A stretch of DNA of 64,000 nt, from assembly GCA_013176395.1 (NCBI GenBank), contig JABMLP010000017.1, positions 868,001-932,000 on the forward strand, written 5' to 3'. Made by a program: the position numbers and the translations under genes. The notes beneath the pieces are model-generated. The model saw only the letters and a program-made list of their open reading frames with translations. It was not told the origin of the DNA and made no database searches. The DNA is from Venturia oleaginea. Taxonomy: Eukaryota; Ascomycota; Dothideomycetes; Venturiales; Venturiaceae. Below are positions 1 through 10,930 of the stretch, piece after piece. Each line of letters starts with the position of its first letter. Within the stretch, counting starts at the first letter, position 1.

Positions 1-690
1 TTGACGCTTGCTCCCTAGGTCACGCTTAAGAATGTACAATTCAGAGCGCCCTACTTGGCCAGAGAAGCATGCCCAAATCATGATAGACACTCCTTTACCC
101 TTCTTATAGGTATCAATCATTGAGGTCTCCCATTTTTGTCCTGGTGTGCGAAAACACCATGTTCTTGCCTTGCCGGTCCCTCGCTCAACTGAGCACTCGT
201 CAGACCATATAATCTTCGCCCAATCTTCAGCTTTCCACGAGATGTGCTGCTCTGCCCAGAGCTTCCTGGCGTCAGCATGTACCTGTGTGAGGAAAGGGCG
301 CCTTGCAGACCTCCAATTTGCGATTCCGTACTCTTTCAATATCCTCCTGATGGTATCCTTCGAAAAATCGATGCAAGCCTGTCTTTTGACCTCCTCGTAC
401 GTTAACTTAGGCTGCGTACGTATAATGCGTAACAGAGATCGTTCATCTCGGTCTGTATACGAGCGTGGCCGGCCGCTGGAAGGTAGGGATTCGCCGTTCT
501 GGCGTAATGGGGCCTTTTCAAGGCTGTATTGGATGGTGGAACGCGGTAGTTTTTGTAGCGCCGCAATTGCGCCTAAACTGAGCCCGGCTTCACGCTGCGC
601 ATCAATTTTGCCGCGTTGATATGGAGTAAGACGATGATTAGGAAGCCTCTGCGGGTTTATAGGAGTCAATGGCTTTCGTTGAGGTGGCAT
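1..690 (-). CDS. Tc1/mariner-type transposase, 5' part (runs off left edge)
   Basis: An open frame of 230 codons starts at an ATG at 690 and reads leftward with no stop to base 1, so the C-terminal part lies outside the window. The N-terminal half looks like paired helix-turn-helix DNA-binding units: a segment with YQRGKIDAQREAGLSLGAIA, then a segment with FSKDTIRRILKEYGI. The WSDECSVERG segment at about residues 158-167 matches the first aspartate region of the Tc1/mariner DDE/D catalytic core, and it is followed by a VSIMIWACFS-like strand. It would cut and paste an element at TA dinucleotides. The frame is intact as far as visible, unlike the LINE relic beside it, which suggests a fairly recent insertion. 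Family assignment is firm; the subfamily is not. Confidence 0.9.
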   Translation of the reverse strand, partial: MPPQRKPLTPINPQRLPNHRLTPYQRGKIDAQREAGLSLGAIAALQKLPRSTIQYSLEKAPLRQNGESLPSSGRPRSYTDRDERSLLRIIRTQPKLTYEEVKRQACIDFSKDTIRRILKEYGIANWRSARRPFLTQVHADARKLWAEQHISWKAEDWAKIIWSDECSVERGTGKARTWCFRTPGQKWETSMIDTYKKGKGVSIMIWACFSGQVGRSELYILKRDLGSKRQ

Positions 691-780
691 AATGGTAGTG
701 CAAAGATAATGTGTTAAAAAATGAGAGGTGTAGATTTCGCGTTTTCGCTTAATTGTACGGAAACTTTTGCCCTAGTACTG
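1..780 (-). mobile_element. Tc1/mariner-like DNA transposon, one end
   Basis: The transposase frame is followed outward by about 90 bases ending in a putative terminal inverted repeat. Read inward from 780 on the minus strand it begins CAGTACTAGGGCAAAAG and is directly preceded by TA at 781-782, the target expected for this superfamily. The partner repeat lies beyond the left edge, so the repeat is inferred from position and from the CAGT start, not from a matched pair. The element interrupts LINE-derived sequence that begins right after the TA. Confidence 0.7.
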
Positions 781-782
781 TA

Positions 783-1231
783 CAAAAGCGTTGGCAAAGA
801 CAAAGCGCCTGAGGCGCATACACGGGAGAAGGCACACCGAAGAAGCTTGGGAAGCCTACCGCAAGGCAAGGAACCATAAGACACGGATAATGAAGAAATC
901 GCTCCAGCAAGCACATAGAGACCGCGTAGAAATGGCAGCAGGCTCGGCTGAGTCCCTCGGGAAAATATCTAAATGGGCGCGCAATAGAGAAAACCAGCCT
1001 CCAAGCGTAACGCCAACCGTGAAGTGTCCGGTAACCGGCAATCAAGCCACCACACCCACAGCAAAAACGAGTCTCTTCCGGGACGCCTTCTTTCCAGCAC
1101 CTCCGGAAGCAGACCTCATTGACCTACAGAACGCCGGATACGATGGTCAAATATCAATGCCAAACATTACTGAGATTCTTGATGACGGCGGTACCCCAGA
1201 TGCGCTGAAGCTCGACATGGTGTATTCGTAG
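783..1231 (+). mobile_element. Non-LTR retrotransposon (Tad-like LINE) relic
   Basis: A frame of about 146 codons with no recognisable start resembles the linker between the endonuclease and reverse transcriptase domains of fungal Tad-type LINE ORF2. It has a basic stretch rich in R, K and H (AYRKARNHKTRIMKKSLQQA), then a segment ending FRDAFFPAPPEADLIDL and SMPNITE, which usually precedes the reverse transcriptase motifs. No RT catalytic motif (YADD-type) follows; the frame ends at 1231. The upstream part is missing because the mariner element is inserted at 781. It is a dead fragment. The family call rests on remembered motif style and needs a protein search. Confidence 0.6.
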
Positions 1232-3482
1232 ATACCTTTCGAAAAGCCTGCGCAGATATCGGTGGCCAGGCCCTGCAATCATCCAATCCAATCCATCTAA
1301 ATGTTAATGATGAATGAGGTTTTCGATGTCATCCACGGCTCAATCGTCGAATGAGGTTTGCGCCGTGTATTACGCGTCCGATGTCATCTTGATGAGTCGA
1401 TGACAAGGATGATATTGTTTTTAAGCCTAGATCTTCAGCTGTTATCGTACTGCGGTGGTGGTGATACGAGGATGTATGCAAGGTGTTTTTGACGACGCTG
1501 ATATGGGGTTCCTTAGTACTCTTGATCATGGTATTCGTGATACCTTCAGTCCAAGGCACTTTGTACTCCTCCACCTCTTGTCCCCTGATTGAATTATGGT
1601 TTATCGAGTACTCAATCGCTCGCTTTTTCTATTTACTATTGGTATTATCTTCTCGTTATCTTAAGATAAATAGTAATAACACTATAAGCTATAAGCCTAT
1701 AGTAAGACCCCTATCCTACGCTCTAAGCTATAGGCTTAGAACTAAGCTAACATCGTGTCAATAAATTCCTCCAATTTTGGCAACCCAAACATGCTACCAA
1801 TGCTGAGAGTTTGATCTCGATTTTGGCATTGTCAATCATTCTTAGGGTGCTTGCCATCATGATCTACCATGGGTCCTCATCAGGGAAGGAAATAAGACAA
1901 TCCTCGTCCCCGTAAGCCCCGGGTCTGATGCCGTCTACCCCACGGCCTGGAATTGACGCAATCTGTCGGTTCTCGGTTTTGGGGTCCAAACTGCACTCCT
2001 TGGGCTCTCTCCTCCTCTTCTTGGCCTCCAGACACATTTCGTAGACCCACTTGACGTGATCGCAGCCTTTGTAGAGGATTCTGAAGATCATGAACATTCT
2101 GCGCCCTTTTGGTTTGCGAAAGAGCTTGGTGATGCGTTGGCTGTGGTTTGTGGCGGCTGTCGGTATGAAAGACGTTGGTTTGCTGTCATTGTCGTTCGTG
2201 GGCGTCCGCTGTCAAATTTGGATGGTCGGACATTGGAAAAGTCTTGTAGACGTGTGTGGTATTTTTACACTGCTCTGGTACACCTCGTATTGAGGAGGCG
2301 GGTAGGTCGTTCAAACCTGGTGAGCTCAGACTGGCTTTGAATTCATCAACACTGCACATGCTTCGAGATTTCAGTACTTCTGTTCCCTTTGCAACGAGAA
2401 TCTCTCTTAGATCGAGGACTCACAGGCCGAGATTGATCGCTGAACTTCTGAAACTTTATTTCGAATTTTGGCACAAATTTGTCGCTATCATTTCGGTCGC
2501 TTCAATGCCTATGATTGCTCGAGCCATACGCCATTCTCTTCACGGTGCGATTAGTTCTTAATGATGACTAAGAATTCCGATGAATACCGTGACAGCAACA
2601 AATGCCAAGTAAGATCTCTGCTCGAGTACGTGACGGTTAACCGTGTGGGACACCACTGAGTGCCTACGCGAACCGGTCGTGCGCAAAGTCGAAATTCCGT
2701 CAAAAGCCAGCTGCAGAAGTTCCGCTTCTTTTGCGAAAATTGCTGTTCCAATCTCGGAATGCGCATTGCAACCAGCAATTCCTTCTCTCCCACGCTCTTC
2801 CCAGAAGGGAACTCAATAGAGCATGTTCAAAATCGCTGTTGCTGGGCGTCAATAAGATCATATGTATACTTTGAAGAGCCTCCATCGGGTCATGGTCAAA
2901 TCTATTCTTTTCACCACGCATCTTTACTTTGCGACCCCGAAATTCAGCCAAAACTACTAGCTCACTACCACACCGAACTAATGCTCCAGTTCCTCCAGCT
3001 CCTCTTCACGTTAGTGGTGGGTTATTGAAGATGGATGGGGAGAGTGCGGGTGGCGGGGCGTTGGGGCGGATGAAGTGGAGGGCGCATAGTTTGGCTTGTA
3101 TTCGGTATTATTAGGGGATATGGGGTGGAATGGAATGGATGGGAGATGGAATTGGGGGTTGGGTTGGAGGAGGGTGCATTCTTGTAGAATACCAATCGTG
3201 GAATAATGTTGGTGAAATCCGGCTTTCTATTTTTGGTGCCGCTGTAACTCTCGCCAAATGGATTTGCCATAAATGTGTTCCCTGCTGGTCTTCAGTAGTG
3301 ATTGTTTTCGGTCCGTCAAGTCTTGAGCCACATTCCAGTTGGCCAAAGCATGTGCGAAGTTGAAGTATACTCAATCTTGCAGCCAGTTCTTCGATTGAGT
3401 GAATGCGCTGGCAAGAATTAAATTGAAACTATCCAGAATTATACCAATGCTGAACTAGACTTACTACACAAGTCTTGCTCGG
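1232..3482. other. Gene-poor, partly AT-rich stretch
   Basis: No convincing gene is seen. Bases 1310-1400 contain two imperfect copies of an AATGAGGTTT...GATGTCATC block. Bases 1600-1760 are AT-rich and full of TA and CTATAAGCTATAG-like palindromes, as in decayed repeat DNA. Short frames elsewhere (for example 1864-2097 minus) lack recognisable domains. Confidence 0.5.
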
Positions 3483-5813
3483 TTAGACATACTTATAACG
3501 ATAGGCCTGATTCGGTTCCATCGGTCCGCATTCCTTCTCACCCCACTCCTTCATTAGGACCTTGCCTATTGTGTTCTTCTCCTTCTCCAGGTCTGCAAAG
3601 CGTCCCTTCCATTCCCTGTCTCTCTTCCGTAGCATGTCCTTCACAGTCTTGTCGAATTGTGCGTTGATGGCATCGCTCTTCTCAGTTGATAGTCGTAACT
3701 TCTCATTTGCCACCCGCAGCTTCTCATTGGTGACCTGTAGCTTCTCATTTGCCACCTGTAGCTTCTCATTTGCCACCTGTAGCTTCTCATTGGTGACCTG
3801 AAGCCCTATGCTCAATTTGCGGTTATCTTCTAGAGCCGCACTGGTCTTGGACTCGGCCATTTTGACGGCATTTGAGAGGTTGGCGCGAAGTTTTTGATTA
3901 TCTGCTGTCAGAACGGCGTTGTGGGTAGTCATCTCCTTCACCTTCGACTCAAATGTAGCAATAGCTGATTCGAATGCAGATTGAGACTTTGCATTCCTGC
4001 TCTTCTGATCCTGGATTTTCGAGAGAAGAAGGTTCCGCTCTTTGGTCAGCAGGGCTATCAGAGCGGAAGTTTGCTCCTCCTTGCGGGAATGCTGTTGAAC
4101 CGCATTTGTAACAGTCTCTTCAGCCTCAGCTTCGATATTTGAGAGCTCCTGGCGCTGTTCGTCTTCGGTTTCGGCTAACCGGGATTGCAAAAGATTCCGC
4201 TCTTCCGTTAAAGCATTGATCTGAGAACAGGTCTGCTCTTGGAGTGACTGCAGCTGTTTCTCAAGGGGATGCGTCTCATCCGCACGTGCCGCAGCCAATC
4301 TGGTCTCGACTTCAACGGCTGCAAGTTCTTGGCGATGCACGGCCTCAATTTCGTCCAGCTTCAGCTCCAAAACGGCACGTTCTTCCGTTAGCGCATTAAT
4401 GTGGGCAGCACTCTGGTCTTGCAATGAAAGCAGCTTTTCAGCCTCGGCTTTCATAGCCAAAAGTTCTTCACGATTTTCGGACTTCATAGCTGCAAGTTCC
4501 TGGCGATGCGTGGCCTCAATGTCGTCCAGCTTCAGCCTCAAAACAGCACGTTCTTCCGTTAATGTCTTGGTCTGAGCAGTGGTCTGGTCTTGCAATAAAA
4601 GCAGCTGTTCAGTCTCGGCTTTCATGGTCGAAAGTTCCTCGCGATGTTTGGTCTCGACATCTGAAAGTTCCTGGCGATGTGCGGCCTCAATCTCGGCCAG
4701 TTTCGACTGACCCCGTTTACGAGCCTCAAGCGCATTCAAGGCGCTCTCTTCAGCTTCAGCTTCCATAGTCGAAATTTCCCGTTGATGTTCGATCTGCTCT
4801 TGTTGGATATTTTCAGCGTGCTCATTCCTGAGGCGGTTGATACCCTGTTCGGTGTTCTGCAAGTCATGCTCGAGTCTGACAGCATTGGCCTGAAGCATAT
4901 CGTGGTTTTCTTGCAGTAATGACAACTCCTCCGAAACGCGTGCTTTCGCGGAACCTAGCTCTTCCAACTCCCTGCCTAATGTTACAATTTCCCGCTTCGC
5001 TTCCTCAAGTTGTTCGTCTTGGTGGCGAATTTGAGCGTCTTTATGCCTGAGCTGAAGGTTATGCGCTTCTTTTGCCCTCCTAATCTGGTTCTCGTGCGCA
5101 GTCTTGGTCTCAGAAAGCTGGCGTTCGTGTTGATGCTTCTGCTGCTCCATCTCATTCCTGACCCATGTGAGATCCGTTCGCAGCGACTGTAGTGCCTTTT
5201 CGAGAGACCTTTCAGTCTCACTAGGACCTGCATCCATGTCGGTTATGATCGAATGCTCTGTAGTAACCTCGGGTATGGCCGAGTCCTCTGACAGGTCTCT
5301 TGGTCGAACAGGTGTATCTTCATAGTCCTCGACAGTGGCCTGGCGGGTCACCGGACGACTAGGTGGCGAGGCAATCGCTACCACGGTACGCGGGGTGCTA
5401 GGAGAAGGGGGCTCCAGTTCTGGGAGTGCATCGTCGAGTGGCTCTTCAAGAGGGCTATCATGCTTGAGTGGGACATGCTTGGTAGTAGAGGATGTATCAT
5501 CGCTTCCAATGTATTCTTCAATGTCCTTTTTTGGTGCTCCCTCCAATCTTGTAGGCTCCACCACAGTGGGAAGCTTTGTGCTCATCCAGTATTCCATGTT
5601 CATTGTGAAATCGCTTGGCCCATCAATGTCCTCACTGTTTACGACATCGAACGCGTTGGGTTTAGGCTGCGGAGCCACCAGAGAGCTCTCTTCATGCTCA
5701 TCAGGGGGCATTAACGCGTCGAGATTGAAGGAGTAATTGGAGGAATCTGCGCTCGACATGGAGGAGGCCCTGGAGTGGATTCGACGTGGTGGAGAGGACG
5801 GCATGGTGGCCAT
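3483..5813 (-). CDS. Cut12-like spindle-pole-body coiled-coil protein
   Basis: Intronless frame of about 776 residues. The start at 5813 is preferred because it sits in a GCCACCATGG context; an upstream ATG at 5870 adds 19 unremarkable residues. The N-terminal 80 residues are Ser/Pro-rich and disordered and include EDIDGPSDFTMNMEYWM, which resembles the signature of fungal Cut12-domain proteins that sit at the spindle pole body. Residues from about 200 to the C-terminus are almost continuous coiled coil with Glu/Gln/Lys heptads. Within the coil, modules of about 60 residues recur, each with TEER and HRQEL motifs, and a 7-residue unit (LQVANEK and variants) is tandemly repeated near the end. 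A structural role in mitosis is inferred. The family call depends mainly on one motif; a generic coiled-coil protein is the alternative. Confidence 0.6.
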   Translation of the reverse strand: MATMPSSPPRRIHSRASSMSSADSSNYSFNLDALMPPDEHEESSLVAPQPKPNAFDVVNSEDIDGPSDFTMNMEYWMSTKLPTVVEPTRLEGAPKKDIEEYIGSDDTSSTTKHVPLKHDSPLEEPLDDALPELEPPSPSTPRTVVAIASPPSRPVTRQATVEDYEDTPVRPRDLSEDSAIPEVTTEHSIITDMDAGPSETERSLEKALQSLRTDLTWVRNEMEQQKHQHERQLSETKTAHENQIRRAKEAHNLQLRHKDAQIRHQDEQLEEAKREIVTLGRELEELGSAKARVSEELSLLQENHDMLQANAVRLEHDLQNTEQGINRLRNEHAENIQQEQIEHQREISTMEAEAEESALNALEARKRGQSKLAEIEAAHRQELSDVETKHREELSTMKAETEQLLLLQDQTTAQTKTLTEERAVLRLKLDDIEATHRQELAAMKSENREELLAMKAEAEKLLSLQDQSAAHINALTEERAVLELKLDEIEAVHRQELAAVEVETRLAAARADETHPLEKQLQSLQEQTCSQINALTEERNLLQSRLAETEDEQRQELSNIEAEAEETVTNAVQQHSRKEEQTSALIALLTKERNLLLSKIQDQKSRNAKSQSAFESAIATFESKVKEMTTHNAVLTADNQKLRANLSNAVKMAESKTSAALEDNRKLSIGLQVTNEKLQVANEKLQVANEKLQVTNEKLRVANEKLRLSTEKSDAINAQFDKTVKDMLRKRDREWKGRFADLEKEKNTIGKVLMKEWGEKECGPMEPNQAYRYKYV
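3698..3803 (-). repeat. 21-bp coding tandem repeat
   Basis: Five consecutive 21-bp units of the form CTTCTCATTTGCCACCTGTAG (read on plus) with a few substitutions (TTGGTGACC variant). In the Cut12-like protein they encode the heptads LQVTNEK, LQVANEK and LRVANEK, so array-length change adds or removes exact heptads without a frameshift. Confidence 0.9.
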
Positions 5814-7164
5814 GGTGGCAGGAGCGAGTTTTGATGTGTTAATCAATTGAATACGAGTACCTCGAAGCAATGCAGTGTAAAGGTGGTTGGCGGGCGCAAA
5901 GAAACGATTAAATGATGAAGATGCTTTGTTTGTTGACTTTCCTGCGCATTCGGAAGAGCCCGAGCCGTGTTTCGCGACAGTTTCACTTCCACTTCACAAA
6001 ATACGCAGAATAAATACAACTTTCTCAACCTCACATCAATCGAAGAATAGCACTGGCTGGCTGGCTGGATGAGCTGAACTGACTCACAAGGTGCATTTGT
6101 TCAAGCACAAACTGGCCAAAAGATGGATTCGAAGGAGAACATAGTCATTCTAAGAACACCTCTTGTGCTCTATCCTTCGAACCTCTGGTCCTGACCTACG
6201 CGAAGAAGATAGGCAAAAGTAGCTATCTCTTTGGTGCTTTCGAGATTCCGCTGAACCTGCTTCTCGGGTGTCCGCCGCAGATAATGATTCTTATAGGCTA
6301 TCGGAATAAATCCCATTGCTCAGAAACAGATGTCGAAGACGGCGTGCTCCTTTTACAGGACGGCTTTTCTCAGCCTTGCTGGCCAGTGTATGTTTTCACA
6401 GTCTATACGTCTTCATATGGTGACAGTATTGCCATGTAAAGAGGGATAGTTTATTGAAATGTGCTCGTCGTCACTCTCTTCCCGCATTGATATCCTAATA
6501 GCCTTTTGTAACACAAATGATCAGACATGTTGCACGGCCTTGCCACTTCAGGACCATGTTTTCTTCCTTGACTTCTTCTCTCTTCAGCAACATGGACTCA
6601 GATGCGGCAATTGGACGGTGACGATTGAAGTTCTAAGCCGCGGCTTGGTCTATAGAGGGTGCTCTGTGCTCCTCGATGTTATCAGTCTTCTGTCCCTGAA
6701 TTGATTAGTCTACGGGAGTACCCGCTGTGGAGCAGCCCTTCTGATCCATCTTAACGTTGTTGTCACACAGCTCCAACACGGTCAGCGCCCACCAGCATCA
6801 ACAACGGCCTCATCAGTTTGTATGGCACTGATGAGGGTGATACGCCATTGTTTCGTCTTGCTAGGGCTCACGGGCTCACCTCCGCTGCTCCTGGTAGCCA
6901 TCTGCGGCTAAGCCAGCTAAGCCTTACAGCCCCTGAGCAGGTGATTCAGAATGCGGAGAAGTGGGGTAACGCGTCGAGTTACTGGCCATGGCCTGATCGA
7001 GCTGTACACCTGACTGGCCCAGTGATCAATCAATTCCCAGCTGGTCTGGCGACAGTTGATCGACCTACAAAAGAGGGCGCGCACTGCAAGACTCCCCCCT
7101 CTTCCAATCCCCCAATCCACCACCTCACAACCCAATTCATCAACCACAATACAATACCGTCACA
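5814..7164. promoter_or_regulatory. Divergent intergenic region
   Basis: About 1.35 kb between the divergent Cut12-like and DJ-1-like genes. No gene is recognised. The last 80 bases before 7165 are C-rich and purine-poor (CCCCCTCTTCC, CACCACCTCACAACCC), the usual look of a fungal 5' leader. Confidence 0.4.
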
Positions 7165-8122
7165 ATGAGTGCAGTACAGGACCCGAGAGACATCAACGAG
7201 CGTCTCCGCGTCCTATTCCCTCTTCACGATGACTTTGACACCCTCGACTTCGTCGGTCCCATGGAGATGTTCAGCCATGCTCTCCACGACCAGAAGAATA
7301 AGGGTAAGCAGCTCAATTGATGCTTAACGATACTCAATTTCACTCAATGCCTTCGACAAACTCTTCTAACATGTCCTCGCAGAAACCAAAGCCTTCGACA
7401 TCACCGTTGCTGCTGCAAAGCCAGCCGTCAAGTCTGCCCAAGGCCTGACCGTCAAGGCTGACATCGACCTCGAAGATGCCGTCGAAGACATCGAGAAGTG
7501 GGACATCATCGTCGTCCCAGGCGGTGGCACCGAAGCCCTCCTCCTCAAGGCCAATGCCGAACCCATGAACCTCATCAAAGAGTACGTCAAGCTCCAAGAG
7601 AGCGACCCAAGCAAGGAACGTACCCTCTTCTCCGTCTGCACCGGCTCCCTCCTCCTCGCCCAAGCAGGCGTCCTTCAAGGCCTCGCTGCCACCACACACC
7701 CCGACTACTACCTCAAACTCGAACTCGCCTGTCAAGAAGCTGCTCGCAAGGGCAATCTCGAACGCACCGATGTCATGGAAGAACGCTACGTTGTCAACAA
7801 CGCTCGTTTCGATCTCGGTGAGAAGTGGGAGGAGAACCCATTCATCCTCGACCAGCGACCAGACCCAGTCCGCCGCAAGAGCAGTGCCCGCAAAGGCAGC
7901 GAGAGCTACAAGTTGAGTAAGAGACGGGAGAGCTTGGTGAAGCGTGCAACAATGAGGTTGGGAGGTATGAGAGTCATCACCAGTGGTGGTGTTACTGCAG
8001 GCATGGACGCGGCATTGTACCTCGTTGCTGCTCTTGTCAGCATCGAGTCTGCCAACGAGGTGGCTCGTATGACACAGTTCCAGTGGCAGAAGGGTGTCAC
8101 TTGTGAGGGTATCGATGTCTAA
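7165..8122 (+). CDS. DJ-1/PfpI family protein (isonitrile hydratase-like)
   Basis: Two exons, 7165-7303 and 7383-8122, joined across a GTAAGC...GCAG intron with the glutamate codon split; product 292 residues. The N-terminus (LFPLHDDFDTLDFVGPMEMF) and the IIVVPGGG strand are typical of the DJ-1/PfpI class I amidotransferase-like fold. The nucleophile elbow is FSVCTGSLLLAQAGVLQG with the reactive cysteine near residue 132, followed by the GLAATTHPDYY segment. GGVTAGMDAALYLV near residue 245 is also family-typical. The region between about residues 190 and 235 is a longer, basic insert (RRKSSARKGS) that simple DJ-1 proteins lack. Members include isonitrile hydratases and stress-related hydrolases; the substrate cannot be told from sequence. 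Probably cytosolic, as no targeting signal is seen. Confidence 0.85.
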
Positions 8123-8529
8123 TCAGGTAGGTTAGACGCGGACTTTGGTAAATGAAGTCTCGCACTATGTATGACAAGGGCACCTGGAAAATGGCTCCCG
8201 TTGTCTCGAATCTGAACGGCGGATGTGGAGCAAGACTGTGGAAACACTCTTCGCGCTGAGAGGTACGATCGTCATGACATGTAAACTGGAAAAAATCAAT
8301 CTCAAAAAGGGAGTTTCTTTCATCCTCGTGCCCCATGCTGTTTCTTTCAGATTCAGCAGTTCTATCTTGAAACCAAACCTCGAGTTTTCGAACGACAGGA
8401 AGATTCGAAAGTGACGAGCCCATTGTACTACATCCAAGGCCGTCATCGTGAAAAGGATACTGTGATGGTCCTTTTAAACAATCGAGTTAACATGGCCAAT
8501 ATGTACAACAATCTCCAAGCATGCATAGA
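8123..8529. other. Convergent 3' region
   Basis: About 400 bases between the stops of the DJ-1-like gene and ERG7. It probably holds both 3' untranslated regions. No gene seen. Confidence 0.4.
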
Positions 8530-10930
8530 TTACAGAACCTCGACGTTGCCAAATCTCCTTGCATACATACCCAAGGCCTTTGTCGTAAACGTGAACTTGT
8601 AGTTGGGGTAGGAGATCATACTACGCTGGTATTAGCAAGTTTTATCCGAAGCGGGACAGGGAAAATACTGACCAACTCTTGTTGAAAACCCCCTCAATGG
8701 CTTCCTGCAGCCACTCTCCATTCGCCTGCTGTCTCTCCATGATGAGCCTGACTGCCCTTTCAATAACAGCTCGATCGGGATATTCAGCTTCCAACAGCCC
8801 AATGACCACCCACGCCGTCTGAACAACCTGACTCTGCTCATGTTGCGTATAAACTCCCGTCTCACAGCCCTTATATGACTCGCCCCACCCGCCGTCAGGC
8901 ATCTGTCTATCCACAAAAAACTTACAGGCACGCTTGACACGATTCGAGCTGTCCCAGCTCTCGCCAGCACAAGCCAGGGATTCAAGTGCGAACATACCTG
9001 CGTATGTGAAACATATACCCCAAGCACCATACCATGAGCCGTCCTTCCTTTGACTTGAGCGGATGTATGAAAGGCACTTGTCCAAGAAAGTCTGAATATC
9101 GTCTTTACGATAATCAGGGTAAATTTTGCGAAATGCCATGAGCGCTGTCACACAAGCTGTCGTACATTCGGGGTAATCGTATTCGACCATGATTCTTCCG
9201 AAGACTTCAGCTGCGTTGAGCCATTCCATCAATTCTGATCCTCGCTGGGGTTCGTAACTCGAGCATCCACCAGACCAATTTTGCATGGTCAGGATGATAT
9301 CGACCGCGAGTTTAATTCGATCGTCGGAGATGAGTTTCGGAAACGATGGAATGGCTTGCAACATCAATATAGCCTTCAAAGCTTCAGCCGTGCAATCGCT
9401 CACGGTGTATCCTTGGTCTTTGTTGCTGAAGCCCCAAGCTCCCTTGGTAGGCTGTCTGTACCCATTTTGATGACAAATTTCTTCGATGCCCATGCAATTT
9501 TCCAACGTTTGTTGATCTTCGAGATACACGAGGGCCTTGGTCAGCATAGGACGCCATCTGTCTTCCTGGGCAAGGCCCGCGCCTACGACAGCTTGAATGA
9601 GGAATGCTGTATCCCAGTTCTGTACACCATTGGTGCCGTTCATGAGCATGCCTTCTTCTTTAATCCAAAGAAAGTCTTCCATACGTTCTCGGTGGCGCTT
9701 GACGGACTCTGCAACAGGGCCCTCCTGGATATAGCATGCCAGGAAATTCATAGGTCCGTTGACGGGTCCAAGGTTGGCGTAATCAGTGTTTTTGTCTTCA
9801 ATCTGAATCAAGTTGAAAACGTATGCCTCTGCCTTGCGTTTCAAATCATCCGACCTCAAGTATGGATTCCAAATATTGACCAATGCCCAATTGATACCAT
9901 TTAGAATGGATGTTTTCGGGTGATAGTTGTCGCGTGGGGAAATGCTGTTGCGGTGGGATAGGAAGTCGATCTTCTCGTACGGCTCGACAAATAGTTCGGA
10001 TCTCAAGGCCATGGTGAGTTTGGTGGCAGGGTAGGTCCATTTCTTAGAGTAGATGAAGGACATTGGGACGAAGACCTGACGCATATGGATCCACCATCTC
10101 CATGGGGCGATGGGAACCCAGTCTGGAAGCAACCTTGATGTGGATCAGTACCAATTCGTCTTTGGCGCATGGGACTGTACTCACCATAATTCAGGGGGCA
10201 CAGGATTGACGGCATCCCATGACATGACACCTAGAACACTGAGCCAGAACTTTGCCCAGTGAGGTCCATTGGTAGCACCTCCTAACGAGTGAAGAATCCC
10301 TCTGGCTTTCACCATCCGTGGGTCATCCGGACTTGCGCCCAATATTCGCATAGCTGTGTAGTTCAAGGAGGTGCCAAAGACGCTGCTGTCTCCTTCGATA
10401 TGTAGACCCCATCCTCCGTCCTTGTTTTGCCGTGCATACAGGTAGTTCTTGATCTCAATGCTATGCGCTTCAGGAATTGGCGTCTCTGTGACATACCAAG
10501 TGATGATGAGGCCAGGGAGAAGAAACATGGGCCCGCCATATTCGCAGGCCCAATTGCCGGGAGGAAGCTGGAGTTGTTCGAAGAAGGTAAGGCCGTTTTC
10601 GACGGATTGAAGCGGAGTCTTGACGGGTTGGAGAGGAGGTTGTTCCTGCGTAATTTAGCATGCGCAAGAAGGGATGCATACGCTTGGACAACAGACTGTA
10701 TCAAGGCCCAGGAACCATTTGTCGGCGGTACTTTGTGGCCAGGCTTTGACTTCTTCGTCGGTACGCAGGTAGTGCCATGTCTGTCGTCCTCGTTCATCGA
10801 GTAAGCGCCATCTCGTGCGGTCTGTTGTGGTAGGCTGCTTTCCTGGAAGTGTCTTCAAAGTTCCGTTGATGGTTTTGGAAAGGGTATTGGCATTGCCATT
10901 CGTTTTGGCTTCGGACCTAGTTCGGGCCAT
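8530..10930 (-). CDS. ERG7: Lanosterol synthase (oxidosqualene cyclase), ERG7
   Basis: Four exons: 10930-10697, 10645-10185, 10133-8673 and 8620-8530; introns of 51, 51 and 52 nt. The spliced product is 748 residues, the usual length. It cyclises (S)-2,3-oxidosqualene to lanosterol, the first sterol of ergosterol synthesis, on ER or lipid-particle membranes. The catalytic acid motif [10 protein letters not shown] lies near residue 478. Several QW-type repeats are visible ([55 protein letters not shown]). The last exon completes the conserved C-terminus with SYPNYKF. The first intron donor, ACA|GTCTGT, is not the consensus, but it is the only join that restores the family sequence at a plausible intron length. 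No disruption seen. Confidence 0.96.

Noticed and set aside
3130..3374. Overlapping short frames on both strands at 3.0-3.4 kb
   Set aside because: All under 90 codons, mutually overlapping, no domain or codon bias.
6165..6185. GGTTCGAA on the minus strand, like a tRNA B box
   Set aside because: No A box and no cloverleaf can be drawn around it.
6818..7168. 116-codon frame upstream of the DJ-1-like gene
   Set aside because: No domain; it overlaps the C-rich leader and the DJ-1 start codon, and looks like leader sequence.
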